Assembly (NCBI GenBank): GCA_003601775.1
Contig: PIYN01000009.1
Location: forward strand, 1-59,607
Direction of reading: 5' to 3'
Source: Candidatus Bathyarchaeota archaeon
GTDB taxonomy: Archaea > Thermoproteota > Bathyarchaeia > TCS64 > PIYN01
Length of the DNA: 59,607 bases
Position numbers and translations under genes: made by a program. The notes under the pieces were generated by a model. The model did not search any database. It had not been told where the DNA came from and was given only the letters and a program-made list of their open reading frames with translations. This document shows, one piece after another, positions 50,760 to 59,514 of this stretch; the first letter of the stretch is position 1, and each line of letters starts with the position of its first letter.

Positions 50760-51272
50760 TTGGGTTATCGTTATGTTCTCATAGTGGACCCGGAACTCTG
50801 CGACGGGTGTAGGCGCTGTGAGATGATCTGCTCCCTGAAGAAATCCGGGGATGTCATCAGCCCCGCCAAGGCGAGGATAAGGGTCCTGAAGAGGGAGACC
50901 CTCGGCATAGATATACCTATGGTCTGCCTCCACTGCGAGGACCCCATCTGCAGGGACGTCTGCCCCGTGAACGCGATAAGGGTCGATGACGAGACGGGGG
51001 CCGTGCTGATAGATGAGGACCGCTGCATCGGCTGCAGGCAGTGCATGATAGCCTGCCCCTTCGGCGCCATATCCTTCGACCCCGAGCGGCACATCTGCGT
51101 GAAGTGCGACCTCTGCGGAGGGGAACCGGCCTGCGTTGAGACCTGCCTCTGGGGGGCCATCAAATATGTGAGGGCGGACCTCGCCGGCCTCCCCAGGATG
51201 CAGAGGGCACTGGAGAAGCTGGAGGCCGCCACCATTAAGGCGAGGAAGTCGCTCCAGGGGAGGGGTGTGTAG
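50760..51272 (+). CDS. Multi-cluster 4Fe-4S protein, candidate AOR electron-transfer subunit
   Basis: A 170-residue ferredoxin-like protein with four Cys-rich motifs: CDGCRRCEMIC, CLHCEDPICRDVCP, CIGCRQCMIACP, and CVKCDLCGGEPACVETC. This is the four-cluster pattern of DMSO-reductase-B/AorA-type subunits. TTG at 50760 has GAGGAGAG just before it; a GTG at 50730 is in frame but lies only about 15 bp from the TATA element. The AOR gene starts two bases after its stop, so the two are translationally coupled. Confidence 0.85.
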   Translation: MGYRYVLIVDPELCDGCRRCEMICSLKKSGDVISPAKARIRVLKRETLGIDIPMVCLHCEDPICRDVCPVNAIRVDDETGAVLIDEDRCIGCRQCMIACPFGAISFDPERHICVKCDLCGGEPACVETCLWGAIKYVRADLAGLPRMQRALEKLEAATIKARKSLQGRGV

Positions 51273-51274
51273 CG

Positions 51275-53197
51275 ATGGAGTACTACGGCTGGGCCGGGAC
51301 GATCCTCAGGGTCGACCTGACGAAGGGGAAGATTCGGAGACAGCCCCTGCCCAAGGACTTGGCCCTGAACTTCATCGGGGGGAGGGGCTTCAACTCCAAG
51401 ATCCTCTACGACGAGGTCGACCCCAACGTCGACGCCTTCAGCCCAGAGAATAAGCTCATCTTCGGGACGGGGCCCTGCACGGGGACCCTGGTGCCCTGCT
51501 CAGGGCGGTGGACCGTGACGGCGAAGTCCCCCTCTACGGAGGCCTTCGGAGACGCCAACGCAGGGGGCCACTGGGGGGCGGAGATGAAGTGGGCGGGGTA
51601 CGACTGCATCGTCTTCGAGGGCGCCGCCAAGGAGCCCGTCTATCTGTGGATCGACGACGACCACGTGGAGCTCCGCGACGCGTCGCACCTCTGGGGGTTG
51701 GATACGTGGGAGACGACGGACGCCATACGGAAGGAGCACGGGGACCTGGAGATCAAGGTCGCCTGCATAGGCCCCGCAGGAGAGAACCTGATCATCCCCG
51801 CCTGCGTGATAAGCGACTACACGAGGGGCGCGGGGAAATGCGGCATGGGGGCCGTTATGGGCTCCAAGAGGCTGAAGGCCATCGCCATCCGGGGAACTAA
51901 GGGGGTAAGGGTGGCCCACCCTGAGGAGTTCGTCGACGCCGTGGAGGAGGGGATCGAGATCCTGAGAACCGGGGATCAGTGGTGGTTCGAGAACTTCTCC
52001 AAGTACGGGACGCCCATCTTCGTCATGATGTTCCAGACCCTGGGCTGTCTGCCCACATACAACTGGCGTGAGGGCGTCTTCGAGGGGGCGAAGGAGCTCA
52101 GCGGGGAGACGCTGCTGGATAAGTACGTAAAGAAGAAGAGGGCATGCCATGCCTGCGTCTTCCACTGCAGCGGATATTACGTCGTCGAGGAGGGGCCCTA
52201 CGCGGGTGCGATGGGGGAGGGGATCGAGTACGAGGCCACCGGGGGCTTCGGCTCCAAGCTCGGGAACGCCGACCTCGCCTCGACCTGTGCTGCGAAGACG
52301 CTCTGCGACAAGATGGGGATAGACCTCATAAACTGCACCGATACGGTGGGCTGGGCGATGGAGTGCTACGAGAAGGGCATCCTCACCTCGAAGGAGACGG
52401 ACGGCCTTGACATGAGCTGGGGCAACGCCGAGGCGATCCTCGAGGCGATAAGGCGGATGGCCTACAGGGAGGGGAGGTTCGGGGAGCTCCTCGCCATGGG
52501 GAGCTACAAAGCCTCGAAGGTCGTGGGGAAGGGGGCTGAGCGGTATTCCATAACCATCAAGGGGCAGCAGATGGGGCTCGTCGACCCTCGGGTGATGTGG
52601 GCCTGGGGCCTCGGCTTCGGTACATCAACGCGGGGGGGCGACCACCTGAGGACCCAGCCCGCTGGCGAGTATATGTTCACCCCCGAGGAGATGGAGAAGT
52701 ACATAGGGACGGCGAAGGCCTCGGACCGGTATGGCTGGGAGGGGAAGGGGATGCTCGTCGCCTGGTACCAGAACATAAGGGCCGTCCACGACTCCCTGGA
52801 GATGTGCAAGTACTTCTTCAGGGGGGAGCCGAGGCTCTACGTGGAGTTCCCGCCCAAGGTGCTCACAGCCCTCACGGGCTTCAAGTGGACCTACGACCAC
52901 ATCCTCAGGTGCGGGGAGAGGATATACAACGTCGAGAAGGCCTTCAACGTGAAGGTCGGGTTAGGTCGGAAGGACGACTACCTGCCCGAGCGCTTCTACA
53001 AGGAGCCCTACACCAAGGGACCCTACAAGGGGGCTGTCATGCCCAAGGAGAACTACGACAAAGCCCTGGACGAGTACTACAGGGCCAGGGGCTGGGATCT
53101 GAAGACGAGCAACCCGACGAGGGCGAGGCTCGAGGAGCTGGGGCTGAAGTACATCGCCGACGAGCTTGAGAAGATGGGCAGATTGGGAAAGGAGTGA
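51275..53197 (+). CDS. aor: Aldehyde ferredoxin oxidoreductase (tungsten-pterin)
   Basis: A 640-residue AOR-family enzyme oxidising aldehydes to acids. MEYYGWAGTILRVDLTKG, FIGGRGFNSKILYDEV, and GTGPCTGTLVPCSGRW open the pterin-binding domain; GSKRLKAIAIRGTKGV follows. The [4Fe-4S] ligands are CHACVFHC near residue 290 and Cys in LEMCKYFF near 510; GERIYNVEKAFNVKVG is the conserved C-terminal block. It is the presumed catalytic subunit of a three-part complex with the 4Fe-4S protein and the divergent flavoprotein. Confidence 0.93.
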   Translation: MEYYGWAGTILRVDLTKGKIRRQPLPKDLALNFIGGRGFNSKILYDEVDPNVDAFSPENKLIFGTGPCTGTLVPCSGRWTVTAKSPSTEAFGDANAGGHWGAEMKWAGYDCIVFEGAAKEPVYLWIDDDHVELRDASHLWGLDTWETTDAIRKEHGDLEIKVACIGPAGENLIIPACVISDYTRGAGKCGMGAVMGSKRLKAIAIRGTKGVRVAHPEEFVDAVEEGIEILRTGDQWWFENFSKYGTPIFVMMFQTLGCLPTYNWREGVFEGAKELSGETLLDKYVKKKRACHACVFHCSGYYVVEEGPYAGAMGEGIEYEATGGFGSKLGNADLASTCAAKTLCDKMGIDLINCTDTVGWAMECYEKGILTSKETDGLDMSWGNAEAILEAIRRMAYREGRFGELLAMGSYKASKVVGKGAERYSITIKGQQMGLVDPRVMWAWGLGFGTSTRGGDHLRTQPAGEYMFTPEEMEKYIGTAKASDRYGWEGKGMLVAWYQNIRAVHDSLEMCKYFFRGEPRLYVEFPPKVLTALTGFKWTYDHILRCGERIYNVEKAFNVKVGLGRKDDYLPERFYKEPYTKGPYKGAVMPKENYDKALDEYYRARGWDLKTSNPTRARLEELGLKYIADELEKMGRLGKE

Positions 53198-53209
53198 AGG
53201 GAGGGGTTC

Positions 53210-53557
53210 GTGATGGATGTGGGTCAGCAGGTCGAGGATTTGGAGAGTTTGATCAAGTCCGAGGGGCTTGAGGGCCTCATCGGGGAGACCCATAGGCTGA
53301 TACTCTCCTCCCTCGAGAAGGGGAATAAGACGGCGACGGAGGTCCTCAGGGAGATCGAGGGGAAGCACTACATCACCTCCTACTGGCAGGTCGTCAGAGC
53401 CCTCCTACAGCTGAAGCGCATAAGATGCGTGAGGGAGGTGGGGCGGAGGAGGACCGAGACGACGACAGCCGGCATAGAGCCCATCTACGCCATCACGGCC
53501 AACGGCAGACATCTCTTGAAGACGCTTGAGAAGAGGAGAAGTAGGAGCAGGAGTTAG
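53210..53557 (+). CDS. Winged-helix DNA-binding protein
   Basis: A 115-residue protein with a predicted winged helix at residues about 25-100: LILSSLEKGNKTATEVLREI, YWQVVRALLQLKRIRCV and PIYAITANGRHLLKTL. It resembles small archaeal wHTH regulators without an effector domain. The GTG start is 13 bp after the aor stop, so it is probably cotranscribed and may regulate the AOR promoter. The basic tail (KRRSRSRS) is compatible with DNA binding. Confidence 0.72.
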   Translation: MMDVGQQVEDLESLIKSEGLEGLIGETHRLILSSLEKGNKTATEVLREIEGKHYITSYWQVVRALLQLKRIRCVREVGRRRTETTTAGIEPIYAITANGRHLLKTLEKRRSRSRS

Positions 53558-53738
53558 GAGGCAGGGCACTACCCCTCGGCAGGGCAGAGCTCGGCGAAGT
53601 AATAGTTGTCTCTCTCAATAAGATTAGGACTTATAAGTGCTTAAAAAGGGAGGGTCAGGGATGATCCCCTCTGGTAATCGTGGCGAGGGCACCTTCTCCC
53701 TCACCATGGAGTTAGCTGACTCTTGGCTTTAAGTTCCT

Positions 53739-55052
53739 CTATGGGGTGACAACCCTAAAGGAGTCGTCGAGGATCTCCAGCGCCCTCTCGACCTGCTCCT
53801 CCGTTATCAGCAGCGGAGGCTGGAACCTCAGGACGCAGCCGAAGACCCCTCCGGTGTTGATTAGGAGGCCTCTCTTCATGGCCTCAAGCCTTATCCTCTC
53901 AGCCTCTTCGGCGGCCGGCTTCTTGCTCTCCCTGTCCTTAACCAGCTCCACCCCTATCATCAGCCCCTTGCCGCGGACCTCCCCCACCAGGGGGTACTTC
54001 TCGGCGAGGTCCTCCAGCCCCCTCATGATCTTCTCCCCCATCCTAAGGGCCTTCTCCGTCAGCCTCTCCTCGAGGAGGACGTCTATGTTGGCGACGGCGG
54101 CGGCGCAGGCGAGGGCGTTCCCCCCGTAGGTGGAGCAGTGGTCTATCGGGGTGAGGACCTCCGCGATCTCCTCCGTCACCGTGACGGCGGCTAACGGGAC
54201 GCCGCTGGCTATCCCCTTGGCCAGGGTCATGATCTCAGGCTCGACGCCGTACCATTCGACGCCGAAGATCTTCCCCGTCCTCCCGAAGCCCGTCTGGATC
54301 TCGTCGGCGATATAGAGGGCCTCGTGCTCCCTGACGATCTCGACGGCCTCTTTGAGGTAGCCCTCCGGGGGGACGATGATGCCCCCCTCCCCCATTATTG
54401 GCTCGGATATGAAGGCGGCTACATCCCCCCCAGCCGTCTTGAACTTGAAGACCTGCTCGAGGTACTTGGCGCAGTAGAGGTCACAGTCGGGGTAGGTGAG
54501 CTTGAAGAAGCACCTGTAGCAGTAGGGCGGCGGGACGTGGACGACCCCCGGGTGGACGTAGGTGCTCAGTCCAACCTTGTACTTCTCCTGACCCGTGAGC
54601 GCCATGGCGTAGGCCGTCCTCCCGTGGAAGGACCCCATCAGGGAGATGACCTGGCTCCCGCCCCTCCCCTGCCTCGTGTAGACGTACTTCTTGGCGAACT
54701 TCACGGCGTTCTCCACCGCCTCAGCCCCACTGCTGGCGAAGAAGACCCTCCTGAGCCCGCCAGGGCAGATCTCCGCCAGCCTCTCAGCGAGCTGGGTCGT
54801 CGGGAGGAGGTAGAAGTCCCAGGAGACATGCCATACCTTCGCCGCCTGCTCCTGAAGGGCCTTCACGACCCTTGGATGGCAGTGGCCGACGTTCACCGCA
54901 GCGTACCCCCCATGACAATCTATATACTCCTTTCCCTCAACATCCTTGATGACGGCCCCCTTCGCCTCTACGATAGCCACAGGGTACCTCCCCTTGACAG
55001 TCCCAGGGACAATATACTTGGTCTGCCTCTTAACGATCTCCTCGGTCTTCAT
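53739..55052 (-). CDS. Class III pyridoxal-phosphate aminotransferase
   Basis: A 437-residue aminotransferase of the acetylornithine/4-aminobutyrate group. [66 protein letters not shown], and the PLP Lys in [14 protein letters not shown] are all present. A Cys cluster ([19 protein letters not shown]) inserted near residue 180 is seen in some archaeal homologues. Substrate is uncertain: 4-aminobutyrate, ornithine or a broad-specificity D/L amino acid are possible. The ATG is about 36 bp after a minus-strand TTATAAG element. Confidence 0.87.
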   Translation of the reverse strand: MKTEEIVKRQTKYIVPGTVKGRYPVAIVEAKGAVIKDVEGKEYIDCHGGYAAVNVGHCHPRVVKALQEQAAKVWHVSWDFYLLPTTQLAERLAEICPGGLRRVFFASSGAEAVENAVKFAKKYVYTRQGRGGSQVISLMGSFHGRTAYAMALTGQEKYKVGLSTYVHPGVVHVPPPYCYRCFFKLTYPDCDLYCAKYLEQVFKFKTAGGDVAAFISEPIMGEGGIIVPPEGYLKEAVEIVREHEALYIADEIQTGFGRTGKIFGVEWYGVEPEIMTLAKGIASGVPLAAVTVTEEIAEVLTPIDHCSTYGGNALACAAAVANIDVLLEERLTEKALRMGEKIMRGLEDLAEKYPLVGEVRGKGLMIGVELVKDRESKKPAAEEAERIRLEAMKRGLLINTGGVFGCVLRFQPPLLITEEQVERALEILDDSFRVVTP

Positions 55053-55294
55053 AACCGATCATCAGGTTGAAGATCATCTGATTTCACTTATAATCTCTTA
55101 GACTCCCTCCTCTTTTTGAGCCGTGTAGAGAGAGGAACCGTGTTCCCCTCCCCGGCCTTGGGTGGCTATGAAGACGATATGTTTCTTGTCATGAGATGAG
55201 GTAACGAAGCTAGGGAGGCCGGCTGGGTATCGGCCAAGTGATATGTAAAATCTTATATAAACTGAGGGAGGAAGAATTCTAAGGTTATGGGGTT

Positions 55295-56563
55295 ATGAAT
55301 GAGGTAAAGCAGCGAGTTTTAGAGGAGATCGAGAGGAGAAGGGGGGAGATTATAGGGTTCTTGAAGAGGCTGATCAGGTTCCCGAGCGTGACGGGGGAAG
55401 AGCTGGGGATCCAGAGGTTCATCGCCAAGACCTTTGATGATATGGACCTGCAGGTCGATGTGTGGGAACTCGATATAGATGAGTTGAAGAAACACCCGGC
55501 CTATGAGCCGGCGAAGATCGGGTACGAGGGCAGGCCGAACGTGGTGGGGGTGTACAAGGGGAGGGGGGGCGGGAGGTCCCTCCTCTTCAACGGCCACGTG
55601 GACGTCTGCTCTCCCGGCCCCAGGGAGGCTTGGAGGCATGACCCCTTCGGGGCGGAGGTCGAGGGGGGGAGGCTCTATGGACGGGGGGCCTCGGATATGA
55701 AGAGCGGGTTGGCCTCCATGATAATGGCCCTGAGATGTGTCCTCGAGGCGGGGGTGGAGGTCAGGGGCGACGTCGTCCTCGAGTGCGTCGTGGATGAGGA
55801 GTACACAAGCAACGGGACGCTCGGCTGCGTCCTCAGGGGCTATAGGGCCGATGCTGCGATCAACTGCGAGGCGAGCGATATGGAGGTCCAGCCAGCCCAG
55901 TCGGGGAGCATGTGGTTCGAGGTCCTCGTCCGGGGGCGGTCGGCCTCCATGTCCCGGATATGGGAGCATGTCAGCCCCATCGAGCAGGGCTACAAGGTCT
56001 TCAGGGCGATCCAGGACCTCTACCGAATCAGGGTCTCGGAGAAGAGGCACCCCCTCTACCCAGACCCGAGGGGCGCCTTGGGCCTCTTCGTCGGAGTCTT
56101 CACTTCAGGAGACTTCCCGAGCAACCCGCCGGAGCTCTGCGTCATAAAGGGGAGGATGGGGATCCTCCCGAATGAGAAGGTTGAGGAGGCGCAGAGGGAG
56201 TTCATAGAGTTCCTTGAGAGCAGGGCTCGGCTGGACCCCTGGCTGAGGTTCCACCCGCCGGAGGTCTCCTTCAAGGGATACCTCGGAACCCCCTCGGAGA
56301 TAAGCCCCGATCACCCCATCTGCACGACGGTGAAGGAGGCCTTCAGGGAGGCCCTGGGCAAGGAGGCCCTGGTCAAGGGGCATGAGGGTGCCTCAGATAT
56401 GAGAGTCCTCGTCCAGGCGGGGATACCGACCCTCATCTTCGGACCTGGGACGATCACCCAGATGCACGCCATGAACGAGTGGGTTCGGGTCGAGGACGTT
56501 GTCGATGCGACGAAGGTGATGGCGCTGACCATCCTCAAGTGGTGTGGCTATGAGGAGGGATAA
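55295..56563 (+). CDS. M20 family metallopeptidase (ArgE/DapE-like)
   Basis: A 422-residue zinc amidohydrolase, the second of this family in the window. Metal residues lie in FNGHVDVCSPG, GASDMKSGLASM, CVVDEEYTSNG and the late HEGASDMRVL/FGPGTITQMHAMNEW region. The insertion domain begins near residue 200. It is longer than the copy at 20.7 kb and groups with general deacylase/carboxypeptidase-type M20 proteins. TATATAA lies about 39 bp before the ATG. It heads a three-gene run with an alcohol dehydrogenase and a DUF362 protein. Confidence 0.82.
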   Translation: MNEVKQRVLEEIERRRGEIIGFLKRLIRFPSVTGEELGIQRFIAKTFDDMDLQVDVWELDIDELKKHPAYEPAKIGYEGRPNVVGVYKGRGGGRSLLFNGHVDVCSPGPREAWRHDPFGAEVEGGRLYGRGASDMKSGLASMIMALRCVLEAGVEVRGDVVLECVVDEEYTSNGTLGCVLRGYRADAAINCEASDMEVQPAQSGSMWFEVLVRGRSASMSRIWEHVSPIEQGYKVFRAIQDLYRIRVSEKRHPLYPDPRGALGLFVGVFTSGDFPSNPPELCVIKGRMGILPNEKVEEAQREFIEFLESRARLDPWLRFHPPEVSFKGYLGTPSEISPDHPICTTVKEAFREALGKEALVKGHEGASDMRVLVQAGIPTLIFGPGTITQMHAMNEWVRVEDVVDATKVMALTILKWCGYEEG

Positions 56564-56569
56564 GGCCGA

Positions 56570-57613
56570 TTGAAGGCCGCAGTCCTCCACGGCCCCAGGG
56601 ACCTGAGGCTTGAGACGGTGCCCACGCCGAGGCTCCCCTCCGTCGGGGAGGTCATCCTGAGGGTTGAGTACGCCGCCGTCTGTGGGACGGACGTCCACGC
56701 CTACAGGGGCTCAATACCGACCAAGACCCCCGTCATCCTCGGCCACGAGTACGCCGGGAGGGTCCTCCAGGTGGGAAAGGGGGTGAGGGGCTTCAAGGCC
56801 GGCGACAGAGTCGTTGGCTCCTACGTCGCCACCTGTGGGACCTGCAGATACTGCGTCCTGGGGAAGCCCCAGCTCTGTGAGCGACGCATCCTCTTCGGGC
56901 TGAACTACGACGGGGCCTTCGCACAGTACATGAAGGTCCCAAGGGCAGATAGGACCCTCGTGAAGGTCCCGGATGACATGGACCTCCGAACCGCCGTGCT
57001 TATCCCCGATATGTTCCTCACAGCCCTCTACGCCGTCGAGAGGGGCGGGGTCGGTCCAGGATCCTCCGTCCTCGTCATCGGACTCGGGTCCGTCGGGCTA
57101 TCCATCGTCGCAGCGGCACGCCTGGCCGGGGCGAGGAAGATCATCGGGGTGGTCCGCCGAGCCCGGCCGCGGCCCATAGAGTTTGCCAAGAGGATGGGGG
57201 TGACCCACCTGATAAACACGGGGGAAGAGAAGGATCCCATCGGCGGGATCAGGGCGTTGACGGGTGGCCTCGGCGTGGACGTAGCCTTCGAGGCGAGTGG
57301 AGCCCCCTCAGCGGTCAGGTTGGCCCTCGACTCCCTGAGGCCCTGTGGGGTGCACGTGCAGGTCGGGATAGTGGGGGAGCCCTCCCCCCTGGACCTGAGG
57401 TACCTCACCTCCCTGGAGAAGACCCTTATAGGGGTCCTGAACCCCGGCTCCACGATATATATAGAGAGGGCGATCGACGTCGTCAGGGCCCATGGGTTAG
57501 ACTTGGAGGGGCTTGTGACCCATGAGTTCCCGCTGAGCGATATCGGGGAGGCCCTCGAGGCCGTTGAGAGAAAGGTGGGGGACCCTGTGAAGGTCGTGGT
57601 CAAGACGACCTGA
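56570..57613 (+). CDS. Zinc-dependent medium-chain alcohol/polyol dehydrogenase
   Basis: A 347-residue MDR protein. Catalytic zinc ligands appear in VCGTDVHAY and GHEYAGRVL; the structural zinc loop is CGTCRYCVLGKPQLC near residue 90; the NAD(P) loop is VIGLGSVGLSIVAAARLAG near residue 170. It matches sorbitol/threonine-dehydrogenase-like enzymes, but the substrate is not decided. The start is TTG, six bases after the M20 stop, with GAGGAGGG within the upstream gene as ribosome site. Confidence 0.88.
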   Translation: MKAAVLHGPRDLRLETVPTPRLPSVGEVILRVEYAAVCGTDVHAYRGSIPTKTPVILGHEYAGRVLQVGKGVRGFKAGDRVVGSYVATCGTCRYCVLGKPQLCERRILFGLNYDGAFAQYMKVPRADRTLVKVPDDMDLRTAVLIPDMFLTALYAVERGGVGPGSSVLVIGLGSVGLSIVAAARLAGARKIIGVVRRARPRPIEFAKRMGVTHLINTGEEKDPIGGIRALTGGLGVDVAFEASGAPSAVRLALDSLRPCGVHVQVGIVGEPSPLDLRYLTSLEKTLIGVLNPGSTIYIERAIDVVRAHGLDLEGLVTHEFPLSDIGEALEAVERKVGDPVKVVVKTT

Positions 57614-57661
57614 TACCTATGGAAAGGGTTATAACAACTATGGCTGGAACCATCTAATGAA

Positions 57662-58975
57662 ATGGCCCGAGTAGCGATCTCAAGGGTGGCCACACCCGTC
57701 GACGAGGAGCGGATATACGACGCCGTGAAGAAGGCCATCGATGACCTCGGAGGGATGGAGGAGTTCGTCGAGCCAGGGGAGAAGGTGCTGCTGAAGCCCA
57801 ACTTCGTGAGCCCACGGCCACCCCCCGTCACGACGGATGTAAGGGTGGTCAGGGCGGTCGCCCTCCAAGTGAAGGAGGCCGGGGCAAAGCCCATAATCGG
57901 CGAGAGCTCCTCCGCCATGACCCACTGGTGGCGTGAGGGGATGGAGACGAGGGACGTCATGGAGATGCTGGGGGCAGTGGATATGGCCAGGGAGATCGGC
58001 GTCGAGATCGAGCCCTTCGAGGAGGACGGGGTCTTCAAGAGCGTGAGGGTGAAGATCCCCGGCGCCGTGGTCCTGAAGGAGGCTGAGATCGCCGAGCTGC
58101 CGCTGAGGGTCGATAAGATCGTCCCGATCCCCGTCCTCAAGACGAGCATGGAGGGCGGCGGCATCACCTGCTGCATAAAGGACCTCCACGCCCTCCCCAA
58201 CACCTTCACCGACAGGCTGAGGTGGCACCGCTCAGAGCTCTGGCAGAAGCTCGTCGACATCCTGAGGCTGGTGAGGGAGAAGATCTCCCTCTGCGTCGTG
58301 GACGCCATCCGCGCCATGGAGGGAGACGGGCCGATCCATGGCAACCCCGTGGACCTCAACCTGATCATCGCCGGCGACGACCCCGTCTCGACGGATGCCA
58401 TAGCTGCGAAGGTGGTGGGCTTCGAGTACCCCCACTACGAGGTGGGGCCCATAGCCCTCGCTCACTCCCAGGGTCTTGGGGTGGGCGACCCCAGCATGAT
58501 CGAGGTCTTGGGGGAGGATGTCGAGAAGGTCAAGCGGAGGTTCCTGATGGCCTCCTGCGAGATAGTGACACCCCACTTCGAGAACGTCCTGGTCTGCGAG
58601 GGCGCTGCCTGCAGGACCTGCAAGGCCTGGATCAAGTTCACCCTCTACATGCTCAAGGACACTGGATTCTTCGAGCAACTGAAGGAGCTGGGGAAGACCC
58701 TCCACTTCTACGTGGGCCTCGACCCACCCTTCCCCTCCGACCTGGACGAGGTCAGGGAGATGACCGAGGAGGCCCTCCCCATCATCTTCGGGGACTGCGC
58801 CATCTCCGCCGTGAAGAACTCCTACTGGGTCCTCTCCCAGGGAGAACTGAGGGGGAAGGTCCTCCTCATGCCCGGATGCCCACCCTTCGCCTGCGCCCAG
58901 CAGGCCTCCCAGATCATAGAGGCCCTGGGCCTCGAGATAACGGAGAGGGAAGCCTTCAAGTACGTCCCCACCTAA
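57662..58975 (+). CDS. DUF362 protein with Cys-rich C-terminal extension
   Basis: A 437-residue protein. Residues 1-290 are DUF362: KVLLKPNFVSP near 47, VPIPVLKTSM, ITCCIKDLH, VVDAIRAMEGDGPIHGNP and DPVSTDAIAAKVVGF. Residues about 300-437 form an extension absent from the copy at 9.5 kb and containing CEGAACRTCKAW, FGDCAISAV and MPGCPPFACAQQ, eight or so Cys that could bind Fe-S clusters. It follows the alcohol dehydrogenase by 48 bp. A redox role is inferred only. Confidence 0.78.
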   Translation: MARVAISRVATPVDEERIYDAVKKAIDDLGGMEEFVEPGEKVLLKPNFVSPRPPPVTTDVRVVRAVALQVKEAGAKPIIGESSSAMTHWWREGMETRDVMEMLGAVDMAREIGVEIEPFEEDGVFKSVRVKIPGAVVLKEAEIAELPLRVDKIVPIPVLKTSMEGGGITCCIKDLHALPNTFTDRLRWHRSELWQKLVDILRLVREKISLCVVDAIRAMEGDGPIHGNPVDLNLIIAGDDPVSTDAIAAKVVGFEYPHYEVGPIALAHSQGLGVGDPSMIEVLGEDVEKVKRRFLMASCEIVTPHFENVLVCEGAACRTCKAWIKFTLYMLKDTGFFEQLKELGKTLHFYVGLDPPFPSDLDEVREMTEEALPIIFGDCAISAVKNSYWVLSQGELRGKVLLMPGCPPFACAQQASQIIEALGLEITEREAFKYVPT

Positions 58976-59110
58976 ACCTTAAAGGACCTACGACCCAAAG
59001 TGGCCAGATTGTTACGGTTCAATTAGTTTTTTATATACTATAGTAGCTACAACCATTCCCTCCCTGAGGGTTATGAACTGTAAAGGGATCGGAGGATGCC
59101 GTTGCATCTC
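58976..59110. other. Intergenic region with T-run and TATA-like sequence
   Basis: Contains AGTTTTTTATATACTATAG near 59026-59044, which could terminate the DUF362 transcript or act as a plus-strand TATA box. The only downstream plus-strand frame is a 43-codon one from ATG 59073, which I do not accept as a gene. Confidence 0.4.
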
Positions 59111-59414
59111 TCACCTCTTGGAGAAAGGCGGGGTCGAAGTCGCAGAACAGTATATGAAGTCGGCTGCCTTTATGGCCTCAAGCAGACGATCCTCGAAAGC
59201 TTGACAGCCCGCCCGAGAGACCATAGCCTCCCTCGGCGTATTGACGACCAAGACATGGGGCAACGCACCGATCGCCCTACAGTGGGTCACAAGGGCGCTA
59301 TACCTCGCCGGCTCCCGTATCTGGACTCACACAGATCAGCACCTCATGACCAGCCCCGACCCCCTTATACTCCAACGTCCACCTCGCAAGTTTGCTGAAC
59401 AGGGTCTCCTTCAA
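59111..59414 (-). pseudogene. Small frameshifted reading frame, about 100 codons
   Basis: TTG at 59414 follows GCAGGGAGG and an AT-rich TATA region, and reads LKETLFSKLARWTLEYKG, then HEVLICVSPDTGAGEV before a stop near 59300. Shifting by one base there continues as YSALVTHCRAIGALPHVLV, VNTPREAMVSRAGCQ and AIKAADFIYC to a TGA at 59111. Codon choice (AGG for Arg, G/C-ending) matches neighbours. It looks like a real small alpha/beta, perhaps flavodoxin-like, protein broken by one base: a pseudogene, a sequencing error or programmed frameshifting. Function not recognised. Confidence 0.5.
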
Positions 59415-59514
59415 CCTCCCTGCCCACCAATTAATTTTTATCATAAATAAAAATTTATACTCTCGACGGCACATAACAACTCAAACTTCTAAAATCTCAC
59501 CCCAACCTAATTGA

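Noticed and set aside
55058-55080. Two GATCATC direct repeats near the aminotransferase start, read on the minus strand as overlapping C- and D-box motifs
   Set aside because: The boxes overlap each other and no closing stem or guide fits; at most a weak regulatory repeat.
59073-59204. 43-codon plus-strand frame after a TTTTTTATATA element
   Set aside because: Very short, wholly opposite the better-supported minus-strand frame; the T-rich element serves equally well as a terminator for the DUF362 gene.
59096-59398. 100-codon plus-strand frame opposite the frameshifted minus-strand ORF
   Set aside because: Its Arg/Pro/Ser-rich, low-complexity translation is typical of an antisense shadow, whereas the minus-strand frames have normal protein character and a promoter.
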